Positions 1 to 7,707 of a stretch of DNA of 64,000 bases are shown here, piece after piece. Below the pieces are notes generated by a model. That model saw only the letters and a list, made by a program, of their open reading frames with translations. It did no database searches and was not told the DNA's origin. Position 1 is the stretch's first letter, and the number at the start of each line of letters is the position of its first letter. The stretch lies in assembly GCF_030717995.2 (NCBI RefSeq), contig NZ_CP157743.1, positions 4,366,501 to 4,430,500 on the forward strand, given 5' to 3'. Both the position numbers and the translations under genes were made by a program. This DNA is from Methylomarinum sp. Ch1-1. GTDB taxonomy: Bacteria; Pseudomonadota; Gammaproteobacteria; Methylococcales; Methylomonadaceae.

Positions 1-44
1 ATCGTCCGGCCTGCATGCGCTATTTTCTGTAAATCCATAACCGT

Positions 45-1175
45 TTAAGACTGTCTAAATTCATCGGGCACCGGCACGTCGGCGGGCGGGTAAGGTTTTT
101 CCCAGCCGTTTTCGGAGGCCGCCTTTAACTGAAAAACATAGGCCAAGACCTGGGCGACAGCCAAAAAAAGACCTTGCGGAATTTCCTCGTTCAAATCGGT
201 GGAATAATACAAGGCCCTGGCCAGCGGCGGTGCGGCCACCAACGGCACATCGGCCGCCAACGCCGCGTTACGGATTTGCGCGGCGATCAGGTCGACGCCC
301 TTGGCGACCAATACCGGGGCGCCGCTGCCGTTTTGATCATATTTCAACGCGACGGCAAAGTGACTGGGATTGGTCACGATCACATCGGCCTTCGGCACCT
401 CGTCCATCATGCGACGCTGGGAAATTTCCATCTGCATGCGCCGGACCCGCCCCTTGACCTCGGGACTGCCTTCCGATTCCTTGTTTTCGTCCTTCACTTC
501 CTGCTTGGTCATCTTCAGCTGGCGCTTGTTATTCCATAACTGATAAGGCACATCGACCAGCACCACCAATAACAACGCCGAACTCAGGATCAACAGGCAA
601 CGAACGATAATGTCGGCGGAACGATAAATGGCTCGGTCCACCGGCAAATTATTCATCGCGACCAGTTCATCTCGATATACATTGAACAAGGCGCCGGCGA
701 CGATGAATACCAACGTGACTTTGAGCAGGGCCTTCAACAGTTCGACCAACCCCTGAATGCCGAAGATTTTCTTCAGCCCCTTCAACGGATTGAATTTCGA
801 CAGCTTCGGTTGCATGGCCTCGCCGCTGAAATTCCAGCCGCCCATCAACATCGGCGTGATCAGCGCCGCCACCGCCAGCACCAACGCGAAGGGCGCAATC
901 AACAGAATGCCATCGCTCATGCTGCGGCCGAAGTGACTGAGCGGACTGCTCGGGTCGAAAATAACTTCCCGGGACAAGCGAAACTGTCGCTTCATGATCT
1001 CAGCCAGACCGCGAGCCATATAGCCGCCCATGAAAATGAACAGCACCGAACTCGTGATCAACGAGACAAAGGTGTCCAACTCCTTGGAACGGGGGACTTG
1101 GCCTTTTTTACGCGCGTCTTCAAGACGCTTACTGGTGGGCTCTTCGCTTTTGTCTTGCCCTGAATCTTCAGCCAT
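45..1175 (-). CDS. flhB: Flagellar export gate/switch protein FlhB
   Basis: 376-residue inner-membrane component of the flagellar type III export gate; it switches substrate specificity from rod/hook to filament proteins. The basic N-terminus, four hydrophobic stretches (roughly residues 35-55, 90-112, 145-165, 187-210) and a cytoplasmic domain fit the family. The autocleavage motif is N269-P270-S271-H272, at the usual position but with Ser where most FlhB have Thr (NPTH). It is the last gene of the fliLMNOPQR-flhB run, its start directly abutting the fliR stop. No terminator is visible in the 44 bases beyond its stop; flhA would be expected further on. Length is normal for the family. Confidence 0.97.
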   Translation of the reverse strand: MAEDSGQDKSEEPTSKRLEDARKKGQVPRSKELDTFVSLITSSVLFIFMGGYMARGLAEIMKRQFRLSREVIFDPSSPLSHFGRSMSDGILLIAPFALVLAVAALITPMLMGGWNFSGEAMQPKLSKFNPLKGLKKIFGIQGLVELLKALLKVTLVFIVAGALFNVYRDELVAMNNLPVDRAIYRSADIIVRCLLILSSALLLVVLVDVPYQLWNNKRQLKMTKQEVKDENKESEGSPEVKGRVRRMQMEISQRRMMDEVPKADVIVTNPSHFAVALKYDQNGSGAPVLVAKGVDLIAAQIRNAALAADVPLVAAPPLARALYYSTDLNEEIPQGLFLAVAQVLAYVFQLKAASENGWEKPYPPADVPVPDEFRQS

Positions 1176-1949
1176 TTATAACCTCAGTAAGTCGCTGACC
1201 AGGGTAAAGCCGTCATGCAAAATCGTGGCGAAACCTTCCAACATGTCCGCCAAGGTAACCCAGATCAGCACCATGCCCAGCATGATGGTAATCGGAAAAC
1301 CGACCCCGAAAATCTGTAACTGGGGCGCCGCCCTTGAGGCCACGCCAAAACTGATATGGACAAACAATATCGTCACCATGACCGGCAACGCCAATAAAAC
1401 GCCGCCGGCGAAAATTTGACTGCTCCAGGCAATCAAGCGCCATAAATCCGACTTTTGCAAACCGATTTCCGCCACCGGCAACGTGGTGAAACTCTGCGCA
1501 AGCATTTCGATCAACAACAGATGACCGTTTACCGCCAGAAATAACAGGCTGGCCGAAATCACAAAAATCTGCGCCACGACCGGCACCTGTATGCCGGTGG
1601 CGGGATCGACCAGAGAGGCAAACCCCAGCCCCATGCTGTAAGCGATCGACTGTCCCGCCACCAGCATCACCGAAAACACCATTTGCAGAATAAATCCAGC
1701 GCTGACGCCCAAGGCCATTTGCTGTATCGCCACGACGAAGCCTTGATAACTGAACAATTCGATAGCCGGCATCGGCGGCAACACCGGCACAATCACGCCG
1801 GTAATCAGCAACGACGCCATCACCCGGATTCTGGCCGGCAGCGCTTGTACGCTGAGCACCGGGGCGACCAAGAACATCGAGCTGATGCGAAAGAAGGGCC
1901 AAATAAACGAGGCCAGCAAGCCCAGCAGTTGATCCTCGCTGAAGTTCAT
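1176..1949 (-). CDS. fliR: Flagellar export gate protein FliR
   Basis: 257-residue polytopic inner-membrane protein of the FliPQR export gate at the flagellar base. Start chosen at the ATG at 1949 (MNFSEDQLLGLL), which overlaps the fliQ stop as ATGA. The frame stays open upstream to about 2270, but that extension lies inside fliQ/fliP and does not look like FliR. At least five strongly hydrophobic segments are visible, and the C-terminal LVSDLL-type tail resembles the family. The overlaps imply translational coupling with fliQ. Confidence 0.95.
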   Translation of the reverse strand: MNFSEDQLLGLLASFIWPFFRISSMFLVAPVLSVQALPARIRVMASLLITGVIVPVLPPMPAIELFSYQGFVVAIQQMALGVSAGFILQMVFSVMLVAGQSIAYSMGLGFASLVDPATGIQVPVVAQIFVISASLLFLAVNGHLLLIEMLAQSFTTLPVAEIGLQKSDLWRLIAWSSQIFAGGVLLALPVMVTILFVHISFGVASRAAPQLQIFGVGFPITIMLGMVLIWVTLADMLEGFATILHDGFTLVSDLLRL

Positions 1950-2215
1950 CCTATCAGGCTGGGAATTTCTCTGACCAAGCCCTGAAAATAGTCGATCAGC
2001 ATTTGCAGCATGCCGGGGCCGGCAATCATCAAGACAATAATGATCGTCGCCAGCTTGGGAATGAAAGTCAAGGTTTGTTCCTGAATCGAGGTTGCGGCCT
2101 GAAACATCGACACCAGCAGCCCCACCGCCAGCGACGACAACAGTATCGGACCGATGATTTTCACCGCCACCCAGACCGTTTCCTGGGCGATGACAGAAAT
2201 GGTCTCCGGCGTCAT
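1946..2215 (-). CDS. fliQ: Flagellar export gate protein FliQ
   Basis: 89 residues, the standard size for FliQ, with two long hydrophobic helices (about 15-40 and 50-75) joined by a polar turn containing EQTLTFIPK, a recognisable FliQ signature. It forms the export-gate pore with FliP and FliR. Its stop overlaps the fliR start by four bases and it begins 9 bases after the fliP stop, inside the flagellar operon. Confidence 0.95.
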   Translation of the reverse strand: MTPETISVIAQETVWVAVKIIGPILLSSLAVGLLVSMFQAATSIQEQTLTFIPKLATIIIVLMIAGPGMLQMLIDYFQGLVREIPSLIG

Positions 2216-2224
2216 GCTTCCCCC

Positions 2225-2974
2225 TTAAATATAAAAACTGGCGGCCAGCATTTCCAGCACCAAAGACCAACCGTCGGCCAACACGAACAGCATGATTTTA
2301 AACGGCAACGACACGATCATCGGCGACAACATCATCATCCCCATCGACATCAACACGCTGGCGACGACCAGGTCTATGACCAGAAACGGCAGAAAAATCA
2401 GGAAGCCGATCTGAAAAGCCGTTTTCAATTCGCTGGTGACGAAAGCCGGCAGCAACAGCGAAAACGGCACATCGGCGATCGACTCGAAATCCTCCCGACC
2501 GGATATGCGCATAAACATTTCCAGATCCGCCTCGCGGGTCTGCCTAAGCATGAATTCGCGGAACGGCTCGGAGGCCTTCTCCAAGGCCGTAGTCACATCG
2601 ATTTTTTCTTCCAGATAAGGCTGCACCGCATTCTCGTTGACCTTTTCCACCACCGGCATCATGATGAAAATAGTCAAAAACAGCGACAAACCTAGCAAAA
2701 CCTGATTGCTGGGCGCCTGCGCGGTGCCGATGGCCTGTCTCAACAGCCCTAACACGATCATGATCCGGGTAAACGAAGTCATCGTTAACAACAATGCCGG
2801 CAACAGCGTCAGCATCGTCATCAGCGCCAGGACCTGAATCGTCACGGTATAAGTCTGGCCTCCCTGCGGATCGGTCGTGACGGTCACCGCATCGATGCCG
2901 GGGGCCGCCCACGGCGCCGTCTCGGGCCATAAGCCCGCCGCCAGCAGCAAGGCAATCCGACAAAGTTTATTCAC
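2225..2974 (-). CDS. fliP: Flagellar export gate protein FliP
   Basis: 249-residue core subunit of the export gate. It has an N-terminal cleavable signal-like segment (residues 1-24), a periplasmic stretch ([10 protein letters not shown]), then hydrophobic helices with the conserved [18 protein letters not shown] and [18 protein letters not shown] regions characteristic of FliP. The start overlaps the fliO stop by eight bases. Full length and intact. Confidence 0.96.
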   Translation of the reverse strand: MNKLCRIALLLAAGLWPETAPWAAPGIDAVTVTTDPQGGQTYTVTIQVLALMTMLTLLPALLLTMTSFTRIMIVLGLLRQAIGTAQAPSNQVLLGLSLFLTIFIMMPVVEKVNENAVQPYLEEKIDVTTALEKASEPFREFMLRQTREADLEMFMRISGREDFESIADVPFSLLLPAFVTSELKTAFQIGFLIFLPFLVIDLVVASVLMSMGMMMLSPMIVSLPFKIMLFVLADGWSLVLEMLAASFYI

Positions 2975-3398
2975 CGCTCTTCCCCTTCATTGCCTGTAAC
3001 AATTTATGAGCGAAAGCGCCGCCGTCTGCCGGTTCCTGAAACAAGCGTTCCTCTCCTTCCAGCTCCATCAATTTGTCTATTTTTCCCGGCGTGACGCCCA
3101 ACAACAGCTGTTTGTCGCCGACCTTGATCAACACCACCTTCTCCCGCATGCCCAACGAAAGTCCGGCCAGCACGGTCAGATTACTGCGTCCGGCGCCTGA
3201 CCATTGCCCACTCTTACGAATCAGCCAAATAAATAGAAAGAACAGCGCCAATACCAGTAACAAACTGAAGGACCAGTTTAATGCGTCGTTGTAGGACAAA
3301 GTCTTGGCGCTCGGCTTCAACGGCAAGTCCTTATTCTCGGCCAAGGCGACGCTGGCAAACCCCAGCACACAGAACAAAGCAAGCAGTCGAGTCAGCAT
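2967..3398 (-). CDS. fliO: Flagellar biosynthesis protein FliO
   Basis: 143 residues: a signal peptide (about 1-20), a single transmembrane helix near residues 43-62 followed by basic residues, and a small cytoplasmic domain with the [19 protein letters not shown] stretch seen in FliO/FliZ family proteins. FliO is a chaperone for assembly of the FliP ring. The family is poorly conserved, so the call rests partly on position between fliN and fliP. Its start shares one base with the fliN stop. Confidence 0.9.
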   Translation of the reverse strand: MLTRLLALFCVLGFASVALAENKDLPLKPSAKTLSYNDALNWSFSLLLVLALFFLFIWLIRKSGQWSGAGRSNLTVLAGLSLGMREKVVLIKVGDKQLLLGVTPGKIDKLMELEGEERLFQEPADGGAFAHKLLQAMKGKSGE

Positions 3399-3859
3399 CA
3401 GCCCAGCTTTTTCACGCGTTCCGAAGGACTGATCACATCGGTCAAACGGATACCGAATTTATCGTTGACCACGACCACTTCGCCATGCGCGATTAAGGTG
3501 CCGTTCACCAGCACATCCATCGGCTCGCCTGCCAGACGATCAAGCTCGACTACCGATCCCTGATTGAGCTGCAACAAATTTCTAATGTTGATTTTGGTGC
3601 GTCCTATTTCCATCGAGATGGTAACCGGCACATCGAGAATGACATCCAACTTCAGTTCATCGCCATTGACGTCCAGAGCCGAGTCATTATTCTGGCCGTC
3701 TTCATCAAATTCAGGAAATTCCGCCGAGTCAAACGACTCACCGCTTCCACCTTGGGCCTGTTCCTTCATCGCATCACCCCAATCGGCTTCGGCGCCCGAC
3801 TGTTCATCCATCGCAGCGGCCCAATCGTCGCCTAATTCGTCATTCTCGTTTTCACTCAT
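3398..3859 (-). CDS. fliN: Flagellar motor switch protein FliN
   Basis: 153 residues. The first ~70 are an acidic, low-complexity region (rich in D, E, G, Q); the last ~80 form the SpoA/FliN domain with LDVPVTISMEIGRTKI and LDRLAGEPMDVLVNGTLIAHGEVVVV. It makes up the lower part of the C-ring with FliM and FliG. A 137-bp spacer (3860-3996) separates it from fliM, larger than any other gap in this operon; I see no clear terminator or promoter in it. Confidence 0.95.
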   Translation of the reverse strand: MSENENDELGDDWAAAMDEQSGAEADWGDAMKEQAQGGSGESFDSAEFPEFDEDGQNNDSALDVNGDELKLDVILDVPVTISMEIGRTKINIRNLLQLNQGSVVELDRLAGEPMDVLVNGTLIAHGEVVVVNDKFGIRLTDVISPSERVKKLG

Positions 3860-3996
3860 AACCTTACCCGATCTGTGTTAAAGCACTCGCTTGCATGCAA
3901 AATCTTCCTCGCCGCCTGAGATACGGCCCCCGATTGACTCTCCGATAAATCTCGCTTCCTCGCCGCCAGTCTATCAAAAACGATTATCGAGGGTCT

Positions 3997-4977
3997 TTAC
4001 AGGGAATCCTGAGTTAGTTTTTCTAAAATCTGTATCGCGTAATTACCGTCCGACAACCCCAATTTGCCTTTGAAGACAGGCACATTTTCGGCCGCCAGCA
4101 CCACCGTTTCCGACATCTCGATGGGAATGACGTCGCCTTTTCGCAGCTTCATCACGGTTTGTAGGGTCATTTCCTTTTCCACCAATACACTGTTCAGCTC
4201 TACCTGACTGCGCATCACTTCACTGCGCAAGGATTCCCGCCAACGCCCATCCACTTCGCCGCGATCACTGGTCACCGCATCGAGCAGTTCTCTGATGGGC
4301 TCGATCATCGTATAAGGCATGGCGATATTCAGATCGCCGCCCCCCCCTTCCAGTTCGACATGAATCGTGGAAATAACGACAATCTCGGACGGGCTGACGA
4401 TATTGGCGAACTGGGGATTGACCTCCGAATTCATATAGCCGAACTCCATATCCATTACCGGTTTCCAAGCCTCTTCCAAGTCCTTGAAAATAATGTCGAT
4501 AATCAATCGGATCACGCGCATTTCGGTCGGCGTGAATTCTCTGCCCTCTACCTTGTTATAAAACTGACCGCCGCCACCAAAGAAATTATCCACCGCGGTA
4601 AAAACCAACCGTGGCTCCATCACAACCAGGGCGCGCCCCCGTAACGGAGACATGCGAATAATGTTCAGGTTGGTCGGTACAAACAAACTTTGAATAAACT
4701 CGGAAAATTTCTGGACTTGTATGCCCGATACCGAGATTTCAGCTGAGCGCCTGAGAAAATTGAATAAAGAGATACGGAAATAACGGGCGAATCGTTCATT
4801 AACCATTTCCAGCGTTGGCATCCGCCCGCGGACGATGCGCTCCTGGCTGGTAAAATCATAGACCCGCGCGCCTTGTTCGCCCTCTTCCTCAGCCGCCTCG
4901 GTCTCAACCTCGCCATCATCGACGCCATGCAGCAGCGCGTCGATCTCGTCTTGCGATAAAAGATCTGCCGTCGACAT
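3997..4977 (-). CDS. fliM: Flagellar motor switch protein FliM
   Basis: 326 residues. The N-terminal LLSQDEIDALLHG is the CheY-P-binding peptide; the central CheC-like domain (about 45-230) contains FGGGGQFYNKVEGREFTPTE, and the C-terminal SpoA domain follows (about 245-320). FliM is the C-ring subunit that takes the chemotaxis signal from CheY and changes rotation direction. It begins one base after the fliL stop, so it is cotranscribed with fliL. Confidence 0.96.
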   Translation of the reverse strand: MSTADLLSQDEIDALLHGVDDGEVETEAAEEEGEQGARVYDFTSQERIVRGRMPTLEMVNERFARYFRISLFNFLRRSAEISVSGIQVQKFSEFIQSLFVPTNLNIIRMSPLRGRALVVMEPRLVFTAVDNFFGGGGQFYNKVEGREFTPTEMRVIRLIIDIIFKDLEEAWKPVMDMEFGYMNSEVNPQFANIVSPSEIVVISTIHVELEGGGGDLNIAMPYTMIEPIRELLDAVTSDRGEVDGRWRESLRSEVMRSQVELNSVLVEKEMTLQTVMKLRKGDVIPIEMSETVVLAAENVPVFKGKLGLSDGNYAIQILEKLTQDSL

Positions 4978-4978
4978 A

Positions 4979-5494
4979 TTATTGCATCACGAACGCAGTG
5001 AAAAAGATTTCTTTGACAGCGTTTTTGCCGGTCATTTTTTTCATGACTTTCCCCGTCTCCTCAAGTATCTTGGCGCGTAATTCATTTTTACCTTCGGTCA
5101 GCTTTAATTTATCGGCGCCTGCCGCGCTAATCGTCATCAATAAATTATTAATAATCATAGGCTCATGTTTTTCCAGGGCTTCCTCGGCCTCTTCATGATC
5201 GACTAAAAAAGCCACCCGAATTTCGATCAGATTGGCGCTGCTGCCTTTGGGAAAATTTACTCGCAAAGGCTGCTCGAGCTCATAGTAAATAAATTCCTGA
5301 GCAGTTGCTTCCGCATTCTCGTCCGCATGGGCCTGCTGCCCAAGCGCTTCACTTCCGTCACCCTTTAGGACCGATTTATCTTTGATGAAAAATACCGCGA
5401 CTCCGCCCGCAATGATCAACAGCAACACAATGATGATCATCATCAGTATTCTCGACGATTTTTTTTCGCCTACATCCGGATTTTCTTCCGCCAT
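4979..5494 (-). CDS. fliL: Flagellar basal body-associated protein FliL
   Basis: 171 residues: short cytoplasmic N-terminus, one transmembrane helix (about 16-37, MMIIIVLLLIIAGGVAVFF), then a periplasmic domain with LRVNFPKGSSANLIEIRVAF and a C-terminal TGKNAVKEIFFTAFVMQ typical of FliL. FliL surrounds the stator units and supports torque. First gene of the operon; a sigma-54 promoter lies about 30 bases upstream. Confidence 0.94.
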   Translation of the reverse strand: MAEENPDVGEKKSSRILMMIIIVLLLIIAGGVAVFFIKDKSVLKGDGSEALGQQAHADENAEATAQEFIYYELEQPLRVNFPKGSSANLIEIRVAFLVDHEEAEEALEKHEPMIINNLLMTISAAGADKLKLTEGKNELRAKILEETGKVMKKMTGKNAVKEIFFTAFVMQ

Positions 5495-5521
5495 TCTGGT
5501 AACCTGCGATTAAGAATTCAT

Positions 5522-5538
5522 AAGCAATCTATGTTCCA
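5522..5538 (-). promoter_or_regulatory. Sigma-54 (-24/-12) promoter of the fliL operon
   Basis: Read on the minus strand the sequence is TGGAACATAGATTGCTT: GG and GC dinucleotides separated by exactly 10 bases, close to the consensus TGGCAC-N5-TTGCW. The GC element is about 30 bases upstream of the fliL ATG, giving an expected start of transcription near 5512 and a short leader. In Pseudomonas and Vibrio this operon is RpoN/FleQ-dependent (known), so the position makes biological sense. Assignment is by eye. Confidence 0.72.
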
Positions 5539-5597
5539 AACAAAAAAAAGAACCTATAGATCAGTAAGTTAGAATTTCCACAACAACAAAAGCCGCA

Positions 5598-5666
5598 CTA
5601 ACTATTCAGTATCTTTCAGGGTTTAGGCAGTAGTTCATTGATAAAACTACGCTGAATAATTATTAC
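5598..5666. repeat. Short miniature element with GTAACTATTCAG-type ends
   Basis: About 69 bp beginning TAACTATTCAGTATCTTTC and ending in the inverted CTGAATAATTATTAC. The inner stretch (TTTAGGCAGTAG...TTGAT) matches the ends of the larger elements at 26046-26202 and 42990-43367. It lies roughly 60 bp upstream of the sigma-54 promoter of fliL, where enhancer sites would be expected. The rest of the 5495-6006 gap holds only that promoter and the sqr-operon terminator; nothing else was recognised in it. Confidence 0.7.
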
Positions 5667-5963
5667 CCCTTATTTTCATCGACAAGGTAATCAGCAACGG
5701 CAGTTTGGAAATTTTCCTGCTTTGTCGCGGGGGTCGACCACCGCCACAACAAATCGAGGCAAGTCATTAATCTGAATATTCTAGCAGATCGCCGCGATTT
5801 ATTAACCGAGCGCATGAAACAAAATAGTAGGCGTAATAATCTGCACGGCATCGAAAAAACCGGCAACGTAGATTAGGATTCACGACAGCATGAACGCCAT
5901 CGAGAGCAAAAGAAATGATGACTAAGCACACAAAAATAGTGATAGCCACTAAAAAGTAGATAG

Positions 5964-5994
5964 GCGGGAGAATGGCATGGGGCCATTCTCCCGC
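5964..5994 (-). terminator. Terminator hairpin after the sqr-DUF2892 pair
   Basis: Perfect 13-bp stem GCGGGAGAATGGC / GCCATTCTCCCGC with a short loop, 12 bases beyond the DUF2892 stop. On the minus strand it is followed by CTATCTACTTTTTAG, a modest T-run. Confidence 0.7.
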
Positions 5995-6006
5995 TGTGAT
6001 AGCCTA

Positions 6007-6207
6007 TTAAAACGCCGTGCCCGACTTGACGCCCATTTTTTTCAGGATGATCGCTAACGGACAAAAGCCGGTAAATGACGATTGCAACAAATTAGCACCG
6101 ACAAAGGCGGTAAACCATAGCCAGTACAGGGAATGCCATACCGCCAAGCCCACGCTGACTAGAATAAACGTTCCGGCAATCGCCAGAACCCAACGATCGA
6201 TAGTCAT
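6007..6207 (-). CDS. DUF2892 (YgaP-like) small membrane protein
   Basis: 66 residues, two transmembrane helices (about 7-25 and 29-48) with the family signature: N-terminal [16 protein letters not shown], central [17 protein letters not shown] and terminal [10 protein letters not shown]. This domain occurs alone or fused to rhodanese domains and is repeatedly found next to sulfur-metabolism genes (known of the family); here it directly follows sqr with a 9-bp gap, so a role in sulfide/sulfane sulfur handling is inferred. The biochemical function is unknown. Confidence 0.88.
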   Translation of the reverse strand: MTIDRWVLAIAGTFILVSVGLAVWHSLYWLWFTAFVGANLLQSSFTGFCPLAIILKKMGVKSGTAF

Positions 6208-6216
6208 TGCTCGCTC

Positions 6217-7491
6217 CTATTTTAAGCGCACGACCCCCATCAGCTTCAGCATCAATCTTTCATAGAAAGGTTCGCTGATGCCCTTTCTGACCTTGCGCAT
6301 GAAGTATTTCTCAAAGCCTATTTTTGCCATATGCACCCATTTTCCTTGGCTGGCCCAAGTGGTGTTTCTAGGTGGAATCTGCGGCACCGCCAAAAATGCG
6401 ACACCGGTATCACCGAGATCCGCCAGGCACAGCGCGCTCAAGCTAGGCACATCGCTGGGTTCTTTACCGGCCAATTCATCGCGAATATTATGTGCCGTCG
6501 CCGTCACCATAGACTCGATCATATAGCCGGTTTTAGGCGTACCCACCGGTAATGGCGTTTTTTCCACCGGCGGCAAGGCGATACAGACGCCTACCGAATA
6601 GATGTTTTTGAAGGTCGGATTACGTTGATGCTCGTCAACGATCACGAAACCACGCGGATTCACCAGACCTTCCGCTTTGACATTACGCACCGCGTCAACA
6701 CCGGTAAAGGCCGGCAACATCATCGAATGCTTGAATGGCAATTCGTGTTTGGCCTTTTCCTTGCCATTTTCATCGACTTCGGTCACATACATCATGCCTT
6801 CCTCGATACGATCGACCTTGGCATTAGTGATCCATTTAATCGTTTTATCCCTTAATGCGCTTTCCAACAAGCCCTTGGTGTCTCCGACCCCGCCTAGTCC
6901 TAGATGACCGATATAGGGCTCCGAGGTAACGAATGTCATCGGTACCTGGTGGCGAATTTTACGTTTGCGCAATTCGGTTTCAAGAATCATCAAATATTCA
7001 TAAGCCGGACCGAAGCAAGAAGCCCCCTGTACGGCGCCGACCACAATCGGTCCCGGATCGTCCATGAATTTTTCCCAATCCTGAGCCGCAATGGCGGCAT
7101 GATCGACATGACAAACCGAGGTGGTATGACCTTCCGGCCCCAAACCTGGCACTTCATCAAACGCCAGACGAGGACCTGTGGCGATGATTAAGTAATCGTA
7201 TTCAACCGTAGAGTCGTCGGCTAAATGCACCTTGTTGTTTTCAGGGTCTAATTTAACGGCAGCTTGTTGAATAAATTCGATGCCTTTTTTCTTCATCACC
7301 GGCGCCAACTCGATTTTCAGGTCTTCCGGTTTACGCCATTTGGGGGGAACCCAAGGGTTCGATGGTACAAAATGAAAAGTCGGTGAATCGGAAATCACGG
7401 TAACCTGATGATTTTTACCCACCACCTCCTTCATTTCGTAGGCCATAGGCACACCCCCTATTCCGGCGCCTAATACTACAATTCTAGCCAT
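6217..7491 (-). CDS. sqr: Sulfide:quinone oxidoreductase (FAD-dependent)
   Basis: 424 residues. N-terminal FAD-binding Rossmann motif GAGIGGVPMAYEM, second nucleotide-fold motif YDYLIIATGPRLAF (about 98-111) and a C-terminal amphipathic tail. Cysteines at 127, 159 and 355 line up with the three essential cysteines of SQRs (127/159/353 in Rhodobacter); a further Cys is at 303. It would oxidise sulfide at the membrane and pass electrons to quinone. It forms an operon with DUF2892 and is divergent from the sensor kinase at 7708. Some flavocytochrome c subunits look similar, but the cysteine pattern favours SQR. An AT-rich palindrome lies upstream. Confidence 0.88.
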   Translation of the reverse strand: MARIVVLGAGIGGVPMAYEMKEVVGKNHQVTVISDSPTFHFVPSNPWVPPKWRKPEDLKIELAPVMKKKGIEFIQQAAVKLDPENNKVHLADDSTVEYDYLIIATGPRLAFDEVPGLGPEGHTTSVCHVDHAAIAAQDWEKFMDDPGPIVVGAVQGASCFGPAYEYLMILETELRKRKIRHQVPMTFVTSEPYIGHLGLGGVGDTKGLLESALRDKTIKWITNAKVDRIEEGMMYVTEVDENGKEKAKHELPFKHSMMLPAFTGVDAVRNVKAEGLVNPRGFVIVDEHQRNPTFKNIYSVGVCIALPPVEKTPLPVGTPKTGYMIESMVTATAHNIRDELAGKEPSDVPSLSALCLADLGDTGVAFLAVPQIPPRNTTWASQGKWVHMAKIGFEKYFMRKVRKGISEPFYERLMLKLMGVVRLK

Positions 7492-7609
7492 AACACTCTC
7501 CTCATGATATTTTTTTACTTATTCGGACCGTACTTATCGTGCCAGTGCTCATAGCACTATACAACAGAAAAAGCCACCGAATATGATTTTTTTTAAAGTA
7601 ATACGCATT

Positions 7610-7633
7610 TTTAGAATATTAGAATTCTCTAAA
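7610..7633. promoter_or_regulatory. Possible operator: AT-rich imperfect palindrome
   Basis: TTTAGAATATTAGAATTC followed by TCTAAA: TTAGA/TCTAA arms around an AGAATTCT core, in the 216-bp gap between divergent sqr and the hybrid kinase. AT-rich palindromes upstream of sqr genes are bound by ArsR-type sulfide sensors (BigR/SqrR) in other bacteria; the exact published spacing is not matched here, so this is only a candidate. Confidence 0.25.
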
Positions 7634-7707
7634 GTACTCAAGCATAATTTAATTTTCCTTCTCCTTCCTTTATGATGCTGACAATTACCGTTAACGATTA
7701 ACTTCAT

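Noticed and set aside
1950-2270. Upstream extension of fliR to position 2270
   Set aside because: It overlaps all of fliQ in another frame and has non-FliR, low-complexity composition; the ATG at 1949 coupled to the fliQ stop is better.
5663-6064. Several 60-67-codon minus-strand frames downstream of the DUF2892 gene
   Set aside because: They overlap each other and the terminator hairpin, and their composition is not protein-like.
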